Assembly (NCBI GenBank): GCA_028023455.1
Contig: JAQFVV010012398.1
Coordinates: forward strand, 4,612,682-4,676,681
Reading direction: 5' to 3'
DNA: 64,000 nt
Origin: Epiperipatus broadwayi
Taxonomy: Eukaryota; Onychophora; Udeonychophora; Euonychophora; Peripatidae
The notes below the pieces were generated by a model. That model searched no databases and was not told the DNA's origin. It saw only the letters and a program-made list of their open reading frames with translations. Shown piece after piece: positions 33,080-46,150 of this stretch. The translations under genes were made by a program, and so were the position numbers. Numbering within the stretch: position 1 is the first letter of the stretch; each line of letters starts with the position of its first letter.

Positions 33080-36000
33080 GTAATATCGAATGAGATAAGA
33101 ATTTTGATACTATTTCATATTAATTATATTCACTATTACAGAATAAAATTCATGCTGTTTATTTGTCTATTTTAACTAACAGTCATTATATTTATTTTAT
33201 ATTGTGTAAATGATTAATCTTCTCATGTGGATGTTCTTTTCTGTCAAACATACCAACCATACTCAGGCTGGAATCCCAAAGTTGGAACATCAATCATTGG
33301 AATTTGATGATAAGATTATTATATATATGTTCAAGTAACATAAATTAGTTAGTTAGCTTCACAGTCAATGTAATCATGATTTTTTTTAAATTTTAATTTG
33401 CTTTGTAAATAGTGAGTGCTAAGTCATATATATTTACCATGAGTATGAGTTGAAATAATGGGTACTTCTAATCAATGGTATGGTAAAAATGCATGCTTGA
33501 CACATATAACTGCATTTTTTATTATGTTAAATAAGTTTTGTGTTTTATTTGTTATTAATAAATGTTGTTAATTTGATTTAAAATTAAACTGGTTTCTAGT
33601 TTATCAGAATCATCCATACACACATTCATCAACTTATCTGACTACATATATATGCACACACACACTTTTTTCCATATGTAATGATACAGCAATAGGTATG
33701 TATGAATCTTAACTCAGTGGGAACCTATATAGAGGTGCGATAGTTGCCATACAAAGTAAATTTACCCCTGAAGAGAGCTGAAGGCAACATTCTTTCTGAG
33801 CTTGAATACTGAGGCATAATGGAATCCAAAAAAGGGGTGATGTATGGATGAACTAGCCTAAATTGTATCTGAATTTAATGTGTAAACTTAGAGCTAGCCC
33901 ATTGGAGGTAGAAATAATCATTGGTTAGATACTTCATCGCATAATTCACAGCTTCCTGCCCAAAGACTCTAGGTCCAACTGTAGTGAGATGTGATCCCCT
34001 CTTCTGGTGGACCATTACAATATACTCATATATAAAATATTATGATAGCAAATCTACCCTTCAAATGTATCTCATGATTACCATGTGATCCCAAGATGTA
34101 CACAAATAAAAATTTATACTTTGCTAATAATAATCATATCAAAAATTTTTAATGCTTAAAGAAGACTTCATGTTAACACAAATGCAGATAAAAAGTTCAC
34201 ATACCTCATTTAAATTATATTATACATGTATTCTATATGTTAAGTATACATGTATGTGTTATAAATCATAAAACAAAATAATAATACCTGATAAGGAGTT
34301 TCAATCTTTCCATGAAATACTAAAAGACAAAAAATTTGACAAGAAAAAAACAAATGTGTACAGACATCAGTTTTAAGCATTAATTATATCCGAGTTACCT
34401 TCTCTTATAATTTATTATTTTATTAATAAGATAAGCAGTTATTTGAAGAGTCTCTGCTTTGACTTTGACTTGACTCTGTTAATATGGCTGATAAAGTATT
34501 TTACTGATGAAATGTAAATTTGTGAAGAGTTTGCATTGATTTTGAAATATAATTTATGAAAATCATGCTAAGATGAACTAATAAGATTAATCAAAATTAT
34601 TGTAAGGCTTCTTCCATCATATTGTTGTTTCTTTTCTCCAAATAAGGATAGATAGCTGCTTAATACATTTTTTTTACACATGCATGCTTGTTAATGGTCT
34701 TTCATTTGATAGTAAATATAAGCAAAAAGCGATTAAGATCTTGGATAGCTGGCTTATCTACTCACACATTTTTCTATCCGTGTTCGTTCAAATAGAAATT
34801 CTTTTATTTTTAGATGGATAAGGCAAAATTAGCAAGTGTAAAACCTTGCTAGCTTTCCATATGCCAAAAATAAGTAATAATAATAATAAAACACGATCTT
34901 TGCATACCTTCTTTTTTTTTTTACATAATTGATATCCATAGTATTTAAGATTTAGAGCCTCTCAAGAAATATTTAGTTCAACTCTTATTGTTAATCATTA
35001 AATTTATGCATGTGTTGATAATATTTTTTTATTATTTTTCTTTGATCATTTTACATTGTATTGTTGACATTAATAAAAACACAGATGATTTTAAAAAAAG
35101 TAATATAAATAGTTTAAAATACAAAAACAAATATATATACATAAATCACAATTTTTTTTACAAATAAATAAATTCACATGTATATTTTTAACTTTTCTAT
35201 TATTAACAATACACCTAATATAATTATTTTATCTACTTTTATTCATTATTGCCATTGCCCTTTTAACAACTATAAATAAATATTAACCTTAGAAGTGTCA
35301 AAGTAACAAGAAAAAAAACAACAAAAATAAAAAGACAAGCAAAAAAAAAAATTGAAATGTTTTCTACAGCTGCATATTAAAAGGTATTGCAAGGCACATT
35401 AAATATTTAACTATATAAAAGATCTTTACTGTCCTTTAATAATAAATAATTCAGAACCTTATGAATAAAAAAATAATTTCTATTTTCCTTCATCTTATAT
35501 ATATAAGTGTCATATTGAACTGTGATGATTGAACCATCCAATCCTTATAATATATATACTGATATGGTATTTTCTGCCATCTCATATATATATATATTAT
35601 TTAATAAAATTGTCCATAGTTATAAAAATATTTAAAAATAATATATTATCTTTTAAATCAATTTAATTTTTTTTATCTGGATGAAATCAGGATTCCTTCA
35701 ATGGATTTTTCTTTTATTTAAATTCATTAGATCTTGAAATATAAGTTTTTCCTTAAAAACTTTTTTTTTCCTTGGGAAAATGTGGGTTGGAGGGGATTAG
35801 AGAGATTTGTAATTAATCCTATTGTTGAAATTCAAGTTACAAGAAATATTTGTAATTAAATATATTCCCTTAGAGTCTATCTATTGCACTAGTTGATCAA
35901 GAACTTTTTGTTAATTAAAAATACAGCAATAATAAAAAGACAGAAAGTATTAGTGACAAAATGTAGCTAAAAATAAACTTCAAAGTGTAAACCCTGTTCT

Positions 36001-39000
36001 CTGAAAAATATATAAATTGCATAGTTTTTTTTTTGTTTAAGAAAAAATTCAGAATCTTTCTTTAAAAGTGTATATATCTATTGCTGTGAAAATGTTCTCT
36101 GGATAGACAACATGGACTTCCCTCCCAGGGAAAATCATTTTTCAGCCACACCTGGAGTCACCCAAGTGATTTCCAACTATGGAATGGATGAAGTTGCCTA
36201 GCTAGTTGAGGATATGTTCAGGAACTAGAGAAGGATTCACACCAGCAGTTATGGACTAAGATCATACCTGGACAGTCTCGAGTGAAAGTTTAAACAACTG
36301 AAGACCAGTGTAAATATGAACTGTTGTTTAGGTGAACTTTTATTCTAATTAGCATGATCGCAATCTAGACTCCATTAATTGGGTCAGTTGTACATTAAAA
36401 GTTTCAACAATAGTGTAGGATTTTTAATAGGAATTAATCACATTATTTTGATTGAATTAAAAAGGGGATTTTGTGTTATATTACTTAGTTTCATTCATTA
36501 AAATTGTATTATTTTAATTCATTTTTATTATATTCTATATTGGTACAGTTTAGAGTATCAAAATGTTAACTGCTCAATCTTGAAAGACAAATAGGAGTGG
36601 GGGGGGTGATAAAGATCAGTTAAGAATTCTATCCATAAGGAAACACCAGAAACTTGTGTCAAAATCAGCTATGCTTGATGGTTATAATCTAACAATGGAA
36701 ACTTATGCCATCCATTAAAGATAGAATAAAATTATTAATGTGTAATGTAGAGGGTTTAAGTGGTGCACAATACTGCCCACTCTTATTAGTAAGTCACTTT
36801 AAAGTTCACACCTATTTGAACAGGATCTCCTTAATAAACTTGGGTCATTGTCATTTATAGGATTTGTGTGGCACATTTTCTCAGGAAAAAGGTATAAAAT
36901 GTTAAATAATTGAATTGTATTAAGAATATAATGGATGGAATTAAAATTTAGCTTGTATTTTGTCTTAAATTTAGATCAAATCAATTTGGATTACTATCAA
37001 AAGGGAATTGGGAGCACAGTTAATATTGAAAATGAATATAATAAATATTTAAAGCCATACTTAAGAGCCTTTGTCTTTAATTTAATTATAACATTAACAA
37101 CTATTATGTACTCTGGTAAAAACATAAGTTATAATTAGTAGAGTTCTCATAAGATTATGCCTTAATATTTATTATGTGAACATAATACCTTAATAAATTA
37201 ACACTCTGATCATTGAAGAATCTCTATCTAGTGCTAGCCTCACCATAATTTGAGTAATTTTTGGAATTTTGCAGACAGAGTGATATTTTGTAGTGTCACA
37301 ATATATATCAAAAAATTTTAAAGAAAATCTTATTGACATAAGTGCACTGGAAAAGTAAAAAATAATTTTTCTTCAGATTCATACATAAAAATGTGAGGGG
37401 TTTACATTTAAAAGTAGTCTTACAAGTTAGATTATCAAAAAAGAAAATTAAATAAACTTGCAACTAATGCCCACTTTTTCATATCAATGCCAGACTATTT
37501 ATCAGATAAAAAGTCTTTTTTTTTTATTTGACAACTAGATAGGTATTAACACCTGACTTTTAAATTAACCCAACTTATTTATGAATTTAATTTTTAATTT
37601 TTATTTATGTAAAGTATAACTAAGAATATTTTTAGACAAATCTCTCATGGTTTAATTTGTGAACTGCTGAAGACAATTTAGTTTTTAATTTTTAAAGTAT
37701 TTATATAAATGAAAGCCTTTCTTGATCTATTTTTAATATATATATATATAGTATCAGAATCACAATTGATTTCTTTCAATCTGTAGATGCTTGGTTAATT
37801 TTCATATTCATTGACGTTCTTTATTAGAATTCTTACTTTTTTTGCAGCTTTTTTCAAAGTCTTTGATCATCAATTTCAATCATATTCTTTGCAAATGATA
37901 TCAGAACTAATGACATCATTTTTCATTATTGAAATCTCTTCAGTGGAGGGTTTTTAATCAAAAGATTTGGCTGATATCAAAAATTACTGTGATAATTGTG
38001 ACAAAACAAAAAGACAAAATTGAAAAGTATAAAAATATTTTAAAGAAATTAATAAAAAAAATATTAAAATATCCAAAAAGACAAGGAACAATGCTATAAG
38101 AATATAGTTTCTATATGAGCTTACACTATTACATGCAAACGAAGTGCCTTGGAGAATTGATTTCATTACACTTGCAATAAAGTTTGCTATTGCTTACATA
38201 TTAAGAAACCTGGTCACTTTAATTTCAGTAAAGGCTTTCTTTAAAATTTGATCAATGGATAACCCAAGGATGATTATTTGGATTATTGCAGACTCAAAAT
38301 CACATCTTAATGCTGATATGTGTTCTATGTTTGTAAATCATTGATTTTACTCTGATTGTGAAGGTAAAAATAAAACGTTGCATTATTTATTAATATCTCA
38401 TCTATTTTTTCAACCATCAACCCTGTCTGATGTAAAGATTGCTTGAGATCACAAACTTCATAATTTTTTTTATTTTTACAGATTTAGACTAAATATTATT
38501 CAAACTATATTACCATTCATATTTTATCATTATTTAATTTTTACTAACAATTGTTTTAAATCCCTTTTTAAATTTTTAGTATTTTATATTTTAAACTCAC
38601 CTTTATTTTCATTTCTTTTTTATTTGTATATGCAGTATATTATCTTCTAATATATCACCTATTTTTCTATACCTTAAAATTACAACACATATATTTGAAT
38701 ATGAAGACATTAAAAATGTTAAGCTCTGTATGGTTTAAGGCAGTGGTAGAATATCGGATTCTGAAGCATAAAGTTCTCAGATCAATTTCAGATCCATCAT
38801 TTCTGTCAATCAAACTTCTTTAGAACTCCCAAGCAATGAAGCCATTCAAATATTTATTAAAAATTGGTTAGGGTGCCATTTAATATTCAATATTCATAAA
38901 TTTAAAGCTGATCAGTTCAGTTCTCATGTTAGTTATCCATGATTAGGGTAACAGCATCTGAAGAAGAAAGAATAATGTCACTCAAAATGCTATGTGCAAT
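33080..39000. other. Non-coding region
   Basis: Mostly AT-rich with small frames lacking domains. Two slightly GC-richer islands (about 33700-34020 and 36090-36330) may be old, unidentified repeats; I cannot match them to anything else here. (CA)n near 33655 and (TA)n near 35585 and 37735. Confidence 0.55.
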
Positions 39001-39004
39001 GCTA

Positions 39005-39160
39005 ACATCATTATCATCATCAACCATTATCAATCACTGCAGGATGAAGGCCTCTCCAAGTTCAATCCATCTTCTCCAATCTTTAGCTTTTCTTCTCCAC
39101 ATCATACCTGCACACTTTCTTATTTCATCTATCCATCTAACATATTACTAAATAAATGCA
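39005..39160 (+). repeat. Dispersed repeat with a catcatcaac...ctgcaggatgaagg core
   Basis: Plus-strand counterpart of 20990-21195: tatcatcatcaaccatta, cactgcaggatgaaggcctc, caagttcaatccatcttctc, cacactttcttatttcatct in the same order. The 70-codon frame over it is not a gene. Confidence 0.65.
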
Positions 39161-40104
39161 TTTAGAAATATGTAAATAAAATTTGAATTTTTCTAAAAAC
39201 ATTTAGCATATTAACTACCAAAATTTCTAAGTATGTAAGGATAAAAAATTGATTAAAATAATGACAAGGTAAATCTGCAAAATGCTACACTTTATAATTT
39301 ACTAGTAAGATCATTATCAAAAAAATAAAATTTCTTAAATGATCATGTTCACACAAATGGAATTTAAAATAGTCTGCGCTAAAATAAATAAACACTAAAA
39401 TAAAAGTAAAAATTCTTTTGATAAAAATGAAATATCAAAAAATATAAGCTTTCAAAGAAACCATTTTATAACTTACCTATATGCTTCTTCAGAGAAGAAA
39501 AAATGTTCTAGAAGAAACTTATTTTTAATTTCAAACAATAACAAAAAAATTTAAAGCAATGTGTAACATTTATAAAATTAAACAACTTTCAGAGAAAAAG
39601 CATTTAATGTAATTACATCCAACTGTACTTCAATCACCAATCAAATATAAGGATCAAATAAGGAACATTGTCAACTGTTCTTATCAATAACAGATTCAGT
39701 TAAATATCAAACAAGGATAAATTATTTGCATTTTCATGGCATATTCTCACTATATTTTCTCAAAAATTACCAAGAAGTAGCAAAAGAACAATAAAAGTTA
39801 TTCAAACCAAAAAGTTTACTATGTTTTAAATGAAATAAATCTGCTAATTCATGAATTTCTTTGAACAGAATCTATTCAAAAAGCATGTCCTGATTAACAT
39901 TTTATGTGATATTATTTATAACTCGTGGAAAATATAATTAAAATTAAAAAAAGGCAAAACAATAGAAATTCATTAAGTAATTGCCTCATCTTATTATATA
40001 TCATTAATATACTTTGAAACATAATTAACAAAATAGAATCAGATAAACTTCCACATCATATTTTTATGCAATTAATTTCCATAACAGTTAGTTAGACTTA
40101 GACA
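39161..40104. other. Non-coding region
   Basis: AT-rich; no supported feature. Confidence 0.55.
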
Positions 40105-42500
40105 TATTGCTCATCAATGTAAGAGTTGTGGAAAAATTGACAGACGTGGCCACTTGTATGATAATACTCATAAGACTACTTCATGGACTAATGTAGCTTC
40201 TAAAAATAGCATGTGCACCTTGGATATAAGTTATCACATTAACAGTAAGATCTCACTTGCATTATAATCTACAAATATTGTCTATCATGAAGTCTGATGT
40301 AACACAGTCCAGTCAACAGTGCAGTACCTGTAACATTTTAACAGACATACTACCAGCATATTGCAGGCATGACAATCAATCTCAAAATTTACACATTGAT
40401 AGTCATTTATAACAATCCATGGACATGAACAAAAGTCATAAACAAGAAGATATTACATACCCTAAAAATTATCCAGAACTAAAAATCAAATCAAATTGTG
40501 AAGCACTTGATAAAATTACTTCTGCCAATTAAAATAGTAAAAAAGCTACCATATCTGACTCTGACCCTAAACATCTCAGCAAAAAGGGTTGCTCCAATTC
40601 TTTAAAATCATAATAAGTCATAAAAATAGCTATAATAAATGTGCGAGGACTTTACTCATACAACAGAATCTCACAGCTATGTCAATTTCTAAGTAATCAT
40701 CATGCTGATATTATTGTCATTGCAAAAACAAAAATTATTTTATCAATCAAACCAATTATTGTTAATACTCTAAACAGTAAATACATATTTGTATATAAGC
40801 CCAACATCAAGATAGCACAAGGAGTAGATATTCTAATTAATATACAACTTCCATTGACAAGATTAAAAATAATATTTGTATCAGCTAATGCAATCATTAT
40901 TTCTTTTATTTTTCTATCACAGTTGTACTATCTTATAGCAATATATTCATGTCAAGAAGCAAATGACATAGAAAATACTCTCCTCATTGCCAAAGTTAAA
41001 ATTCTACATAAGCATCGTCTAACTATCATATGTGCTGACTGTAATTGTTCCTAGAATGATCTCCCATACACTTTGAAACTAAAGCTGAATCAACTGACAT
41101 TGTTATGACTACTTTTATTCTATCTTCCAAATACTATGTAATTGATTGGAGGTAAAGGATCTTTCCTCATCGATCTTTTTTTTTGTTTTTCCTATTGACC
41201 TCAAAACTTCAATTCACATGTTTAGTGTTTCATTTGCTGATCATACTTATGCAACTCTTACACAAGATACCCTTCAAAATAAACCAATCTTTTATAACTT
41301 TATACTCAAGTGACAATTTCCTAGTGGATTTAAATGAACTATCGATGATATCTTTACTATATTAATCACCAGTAATTATTTCTATCAGCTGCAGAATCTC
41401 TCTTCTATTAAAATATGGACAGTACTAAAAGATTTCTAAATAATTGTTGTTCTGATCAATTAACAAATTATCATTCAAATAAGCTTATAAACAACATATT
41501 CATGACATCAATTCCAATCTTCAAACTATAATGCAATTCAACGATGCCAAATCCCTTATTCACAAACTGCAAAGTGAAACAAAATAACTCTTTATAACCA
41601 AAATATCACCATATTTAGGCTTATAAAATTAATCCATAATCTTTCAATATTAACAAAAACTACAGTAAATTATGCAAAATCAATCCCTCTGTATGTCTAC
41701 AGTGTTCATATTTTGTTGAAACAAAATGCCCTTGTATTGGGCACCATTGTTGATATCTAACTTTATAACCACTTAAAAAACATTGTAAAAGCAATTGATT
41801 ATTATCTATCCTCTATTAATTATAATCTGCAACTTCTTTCAAAATAATTATTATCTTAAAACAAATTCTTGATAAAATTATGCACTTACATTTAGACACC
41901 TGACTAGCAAATGATTTTATTCCAGCTAATATTTACAAGCATCTAAATTATATTATCACTCCCATTCTACAGGAGTATTATTATTATTATTATTATTATT
42001 AATTTTGTTCACATGAATATTACATACCTAACCTAGTCACTAATGTAATTTTCTGCATTAGAAAAAACTCAAAAACCTTATATTCATTATTAAATGACCT
42101 GTGTCTCATCACCTTGTAGGATATCGATCAAAAAATGTTTACAAAAATTATTCTTAAGCAACTAAATGATCTTATCTTTCCTAAACTTTCCTCAGCACAC
42201 TATGCAGTTAAAACCCACCATGCATCTCAAGCTATTCTTTTAGCACAAGTCAGTACTATATGTAAAAGAAAATAAATTAACAAATTATGTCACATGTCAG
42301 ACTGACTTTCAAACTGCTTTTGACCTAGTAAACTGGGAATATTTATTTAGCACATTAATTAAACTTCTGCCAAGTCATACACATCTAATTAGACCCAAGC
42401 TTAAAAATTACATGCACCTCTCTTCTTTTTTTAAACTAAGCTGAGATATACTACAGAGTTTACTATTTGCTTCATGACTATTTGCAATATATATATATAT
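40105..42500 (+). pseudogene. Decayed LINE with APE endonuclease and partial reverse transcriptase
   Basis: Pieces of a non-LTR retrotransposon lie in order over several frames. Near 40110-40190 there is a zinc-knuckle-like CKSCGKIDRRGHLYDN of an ORF1 end. From 40630 an INVRGLYSYNR...HHADIIVIAKTKI stretch gives the start of an APE-type endonuclease, where the usual E-T-K is A-K-T-K. It continues to LTIICADCN near 41040 (GDxN in active enzymes). Around 42105-42260 come DIDQKMFTKIILKQLNDLIF and AILLAQVSTICK, matching the reverse-transcriptase palm start. A DLVNWEYLFSTLIKLLP-like stretch follows near 42330. The catalytic palm residues and C-terminus are absent, the copy ending where the LTR-like repeat at 42509 begins. 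The many stops show it is inactive. The clade is not clear. Confidence 0.78.
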
Positions 42501-42508
42501 TCCCATTT

Positions 42509-43874
42509 TGCTAGATTCTGGTAGGCCTTTTCTTACACACTATGAAGTGAAAGTTAATGAAGCTATGGATAAAAAAATATCTCATTCATATTTCTAAAAA
42601 CATAGCTACATTTCCTGAATAACTGGCCTACTAATTATTATGACAGGAATTGCCAATGAAGTTAGTTTTAATTTATAAAAGGATGTCAAAGTCAATAGAC
42701 TCCTAACTTTTTTGCATGCCATAATTTTATTTTTTTAGAGAGTATGCTTCCTGGGACTTAATCATCAAATATTGTCAAAGGTAAATTTTACACTCGAATC
42801 CTAATAAACTAAACATTAATAAATTTAAAAACTATCATTAATAATGTATAATGAATAGTTGATATTAGAAATAAATATTTTTATTCTAACAAATTAAAAT
42901 ATTAAAAAAATATTATTAATTAATTGGAAAGAATACAAGCTCACCAATCCAGACATTAAATCAACTAACTAAAACAGTTTAATAATTAAAGTTCACTTAA
43001 GTTTCTTCCAGGAAGTTCTTTGAATAAGAATTCTGCAAATGTCTCTATTAGTAGTAATATTATAAGCTTATAGGAAGGATTGTTGGCAAATGCTTAATTT
43101 AGTCACAGTCAGGATATGAATAATCTTACCAATAAGTTTTGTAGTACACATTTTGAAGAGCCCATTGAAGTTAACTAGTTTCACTTTCAACATTTTTGTA
43201 GGTTATTGGCCTGTCCTAATGGCTAAACTTTGCAGTTTTTTTGAATGACCTATATGAAGAATGGTATCTGAAAACTTATCGGTTCCACTCCGCATGACAA
43301 TTCACCTCAGCATATAAGTAGTGTTAGTCCTGCATATGAGTAGTCTGGGATAGGATATTTTCTCTATCCCAGACCTAATGAAAGCTGCTAATTAAGGAAA
43401 AGACAAAGACCCAGTTTTAAGTTTTTCTGACCTTTTATAGTTGTGACCCATTTTTAGACTTCTCTGTGCATTTATTTTCTTTTGTCCTTTTATCAACATA
43501 CAAGATAATAATCTTGTACATTCTTTCTTAAATTTTAATTATAAAGTCTTTTTTAAACATAATTCCACCATCTTTAATCAGAGGTAGAAAGATTTTACTA
43601 ATTGAAATCTGTGTGTGGAATTTTTTTTTTCTTTAGTTTATCTGGATTAGTAATCTGCATGTCTTTTATTCTTTCCAATTTTAATTTTTATTTTTAATCA
43701 CATAAAAAAAATACGAATGAAAAATGTAATTTTCATTGTATGTTTTTAAAAAAAAATTATACAAACTAAAATAAATTTTACTTGTGTCCTTTAGTAAGAT
43801 CGCTAAATTTAGTTTTTCTTTTAGCTTTTACCCAAATGCCAATATATTTGCATCAAATGTAAATAAACAATACA
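42509..43874. repeat. LTR-like direct repeat, copy 1
   Basis: About 1366 bp starting tgctagattctggtagg and ending aaacaataca, a TG...CA outline. It aligns along its whole length with 44671-46041, with substitutions and small indels throughout. No ORF of note. It could be one LTR of a small element or one half of a segmental duplication. Confidence 0.75.
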
Positions 43875-44670
43875 ATAGATTGTTTCCGGCATTACTGATA
43901 TCTGGCTGCCAGAGTCCCACAACATCTATACATTGATATTGTTTATTCGCAAAACAACCTTTGGGCATTCTTGAGATGTGTAATTAATTGATTCGCCTTC
44001 CCACTCACAAATAAGGTTATTTACCCTCTTATGTTCTGTTGTTCTACTGATCTTTTTACTCTGTTTCTTTTTCCTCTTTCTTTTTTTTACTTGTTCTTTC
44101 TTTATATCCTCTTTGAATTCAGTTATTAATTTATATAATAGTTTTTTACTAAGGATTCCATGCTTTCTTTCAATTTTTTTTCACCTTCTGCCATATTTTG
44201 CATATCTTTACCACTTCTCAATTTCATATATAGTCGTTTGATTTATTTTTGTTATAATTAAATACACACTTAACTTTGTTAACTGTTACAATATAAATTC
44301 AATATCTTATTTTGATTTACTAATAAATTTGTTTGCCCACACCCCCTCTCTTTTGACACCTTCTAATACTCCGTTCATATCTGCCTTTACCTTCATTACT
44401 AGATTTTGATCAGTTTTTGCTTATATCTTTTCTTATTATCTAATTTACAAACTATTATTTTATTTTAATATAGCATCTTACTTAAAATTTTACACTCTCA
44501 CTCTAATCTTACAAAGAAAAAAAAACTTTGGAACCGCACGCAATAACTTCTTTTTATTATTATTTTTTTTTACATGTTATACTTTCGTAAAACTTTTGAA
44601 TCTTGCACAATAATTATTGTCATATTTATTTTCCAGCTATGGACATTAAATTCCCCGTTTTATGCCAGTT
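43875..44670. other. Unique segment between the two 1.37 kb repeats
   Basis: 796 bp, pyrimidine-rich on the plus strand, with no recognisable ORF. On the minus strand the sequence just past the repeat at 44671 reads aactggcataaaacgggg, which might serve as a primer binding site. No convincing polypurine tract is seen at the other end. The element type is unresolved. Confidence 0.4.
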
Positions 44671-46041
44671 TGCTAGATTCTGGTAGGCCTTCTTTTACAC
44701 ACTATGAAATGAAAGTTAATCAAGCTATGGATAAGAAAATATCTTGTTCATATTTTTAAAAACATAGCTATATTTTCTGATTAACTGGCTTACTAATTAT
44801 TATGACAGGAATTGCCAATGAAATTAGTTTTAATTTATAAGAGGGCGCCATAGTCAATAGACTCCTAACTTCTTCATATCTCATAATTTTATTCTTTTTA
44901 GAGAGTATTATTCCCAGGGCTTAATCATCAAATATTGGCAAAGGTAAATTATATATTCAAGTTCTAATAAACTAAACATTAATAAATTTAATAACTATCA
45001 TTAATAATGCACAATGAATAGTTGATATTAGAAATAAATATTTTTATTCTAACAAATTAAAATATTAAAAACACATAATTAATTGGAAAGAATACACACA
45101 TGCTAATACAGACATTAAATCAACTATCTAAAACAGTTTAATAATTAAAGTTCGCTTAAGTTTCTTCCAGGAAGTTTTTTGAATGATAATTCTGCAAATG
45201 TCTCTATTAGTAGTAATATTATAAGCTTATAGGAAGGATCATTTGCAAATGCTTAATTTAGTCACAATTGGGATATGAATAATCTTACAGGTAAGTTTTG
45301 TAGTACGCATTTTGAAGAGCCCATTGAAGTTAACTAGTTTCACTCTGTTGACATTTTTGTAGGTTATTGGCATGTCCTAATGGCTAGACTCGACCGTTTT
45401 TTCTTAGTAACTTATACGAAGAACGGTATCTGAAAACTCATCGAATCCACTCCGCATGATGATTCACCTTAGCATATGAATAGTGTTAATCCTGCATATG
45501 AGTAGTCCAGGATAAGATATTTTCTATAACCCAGATCCAATGGAAGCTGCTAGTTAAGGAAAAGACAAAGACCCAGTTTTAAGTTTTTCTTACCTTTTAT
45601 AGTCGCGATCCAATTTTTAGACTTCTCTGTGCATCTATTTTCTTTTGTTCTTTTATCAACATACAAGATAATAAGCTTATACATTCTTTCTTAAATTTTA
45701 GTTATAAAGTCTTTTTTTAAAAACATATTTCTGCCATCTTTAATCAGAGTTAGAAAGATTTTACTAATTGAAATCTGCGTGTGAAATTCTTTCTTTTCTT
45801 TAGTTTATCTGGATTAGTAATTTGCATGTCTTTTATTCTTTCCAATTTTAACTTTTATTTTTAATCACATAAAAAAAAATATGAACGAAAAATGTAACTT
45901 TCATTGTACGTTTTAAAAAAAAATTATACAAACTAAAAAAAATTGTAATTGTATATTTTAATAAGATTGCTAAATTTACTTTTTCTTTTAGCTTTTACCC
46001 AAATGCCAATATATTTGCGCTATATGTAAATAAACAGTACA
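44671..46041. repeat. LTR-like direct repeat, copy 2
   Basis: Partner of 42509-43874, starting tgctagattctggtagg and ending aaacagtaca before a (TA)n run. The frame at 44574-44759 reads across its left boundary and is not a gene. Confidence 0.75.
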
Positions 46042-46052
46042 ATATATATATA

Positions 46053-46150
46053 TCATATTATTATTACTATTTGCGGGATATTCCGTGTAGTGAAAAAGCT
46101 AAATGCTGACGTTTCAGTACAATATCGTGAAAATATTAGAATTAACATAT
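46053..46150 (-). repeat. Short PLE family A end fragment with a shared flank
   Basis: Positions 46053-46125 match, in minus orientation, the last about 73 bp of PLE family A (the 61123 end). They run from tcatattattattactattt to gctgacgtttcagtacaatat and stop inside the hammerhead-like hairpin. The next 25 bases (46126-46150, cgtgaaaatattagaattaa...) nearly match the sequence right of the PLE-A pair at 63701-63725, on the same strand. Confidence 0.75.

Noticed and set aside
33060-33080. Possible second hAT terminal inverted repeat (acatttggatcaccacta)
   Set aside because: The match to the 31268 end is loose and the adjoining 8-mers (atctacat, tgtaatat) do not agree, so the element's right edge is left open.
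38726-38796. tRNA-like stretch (ggcagtggtagaatatcgg ... agatcaatttcagatcc)
   Set aside because: Resembles box A and box B, but no acceptor-stem pairing that I can see; perhaps an old SINE piece, not a tRNA gene.
44574-44759. 61-codon ORF with a DSGRPSFTHYEMK stretch
   Set aside because: It crosses the boundary of the 1.37 kb repeat; the shared part is in both copies but has stops around it.
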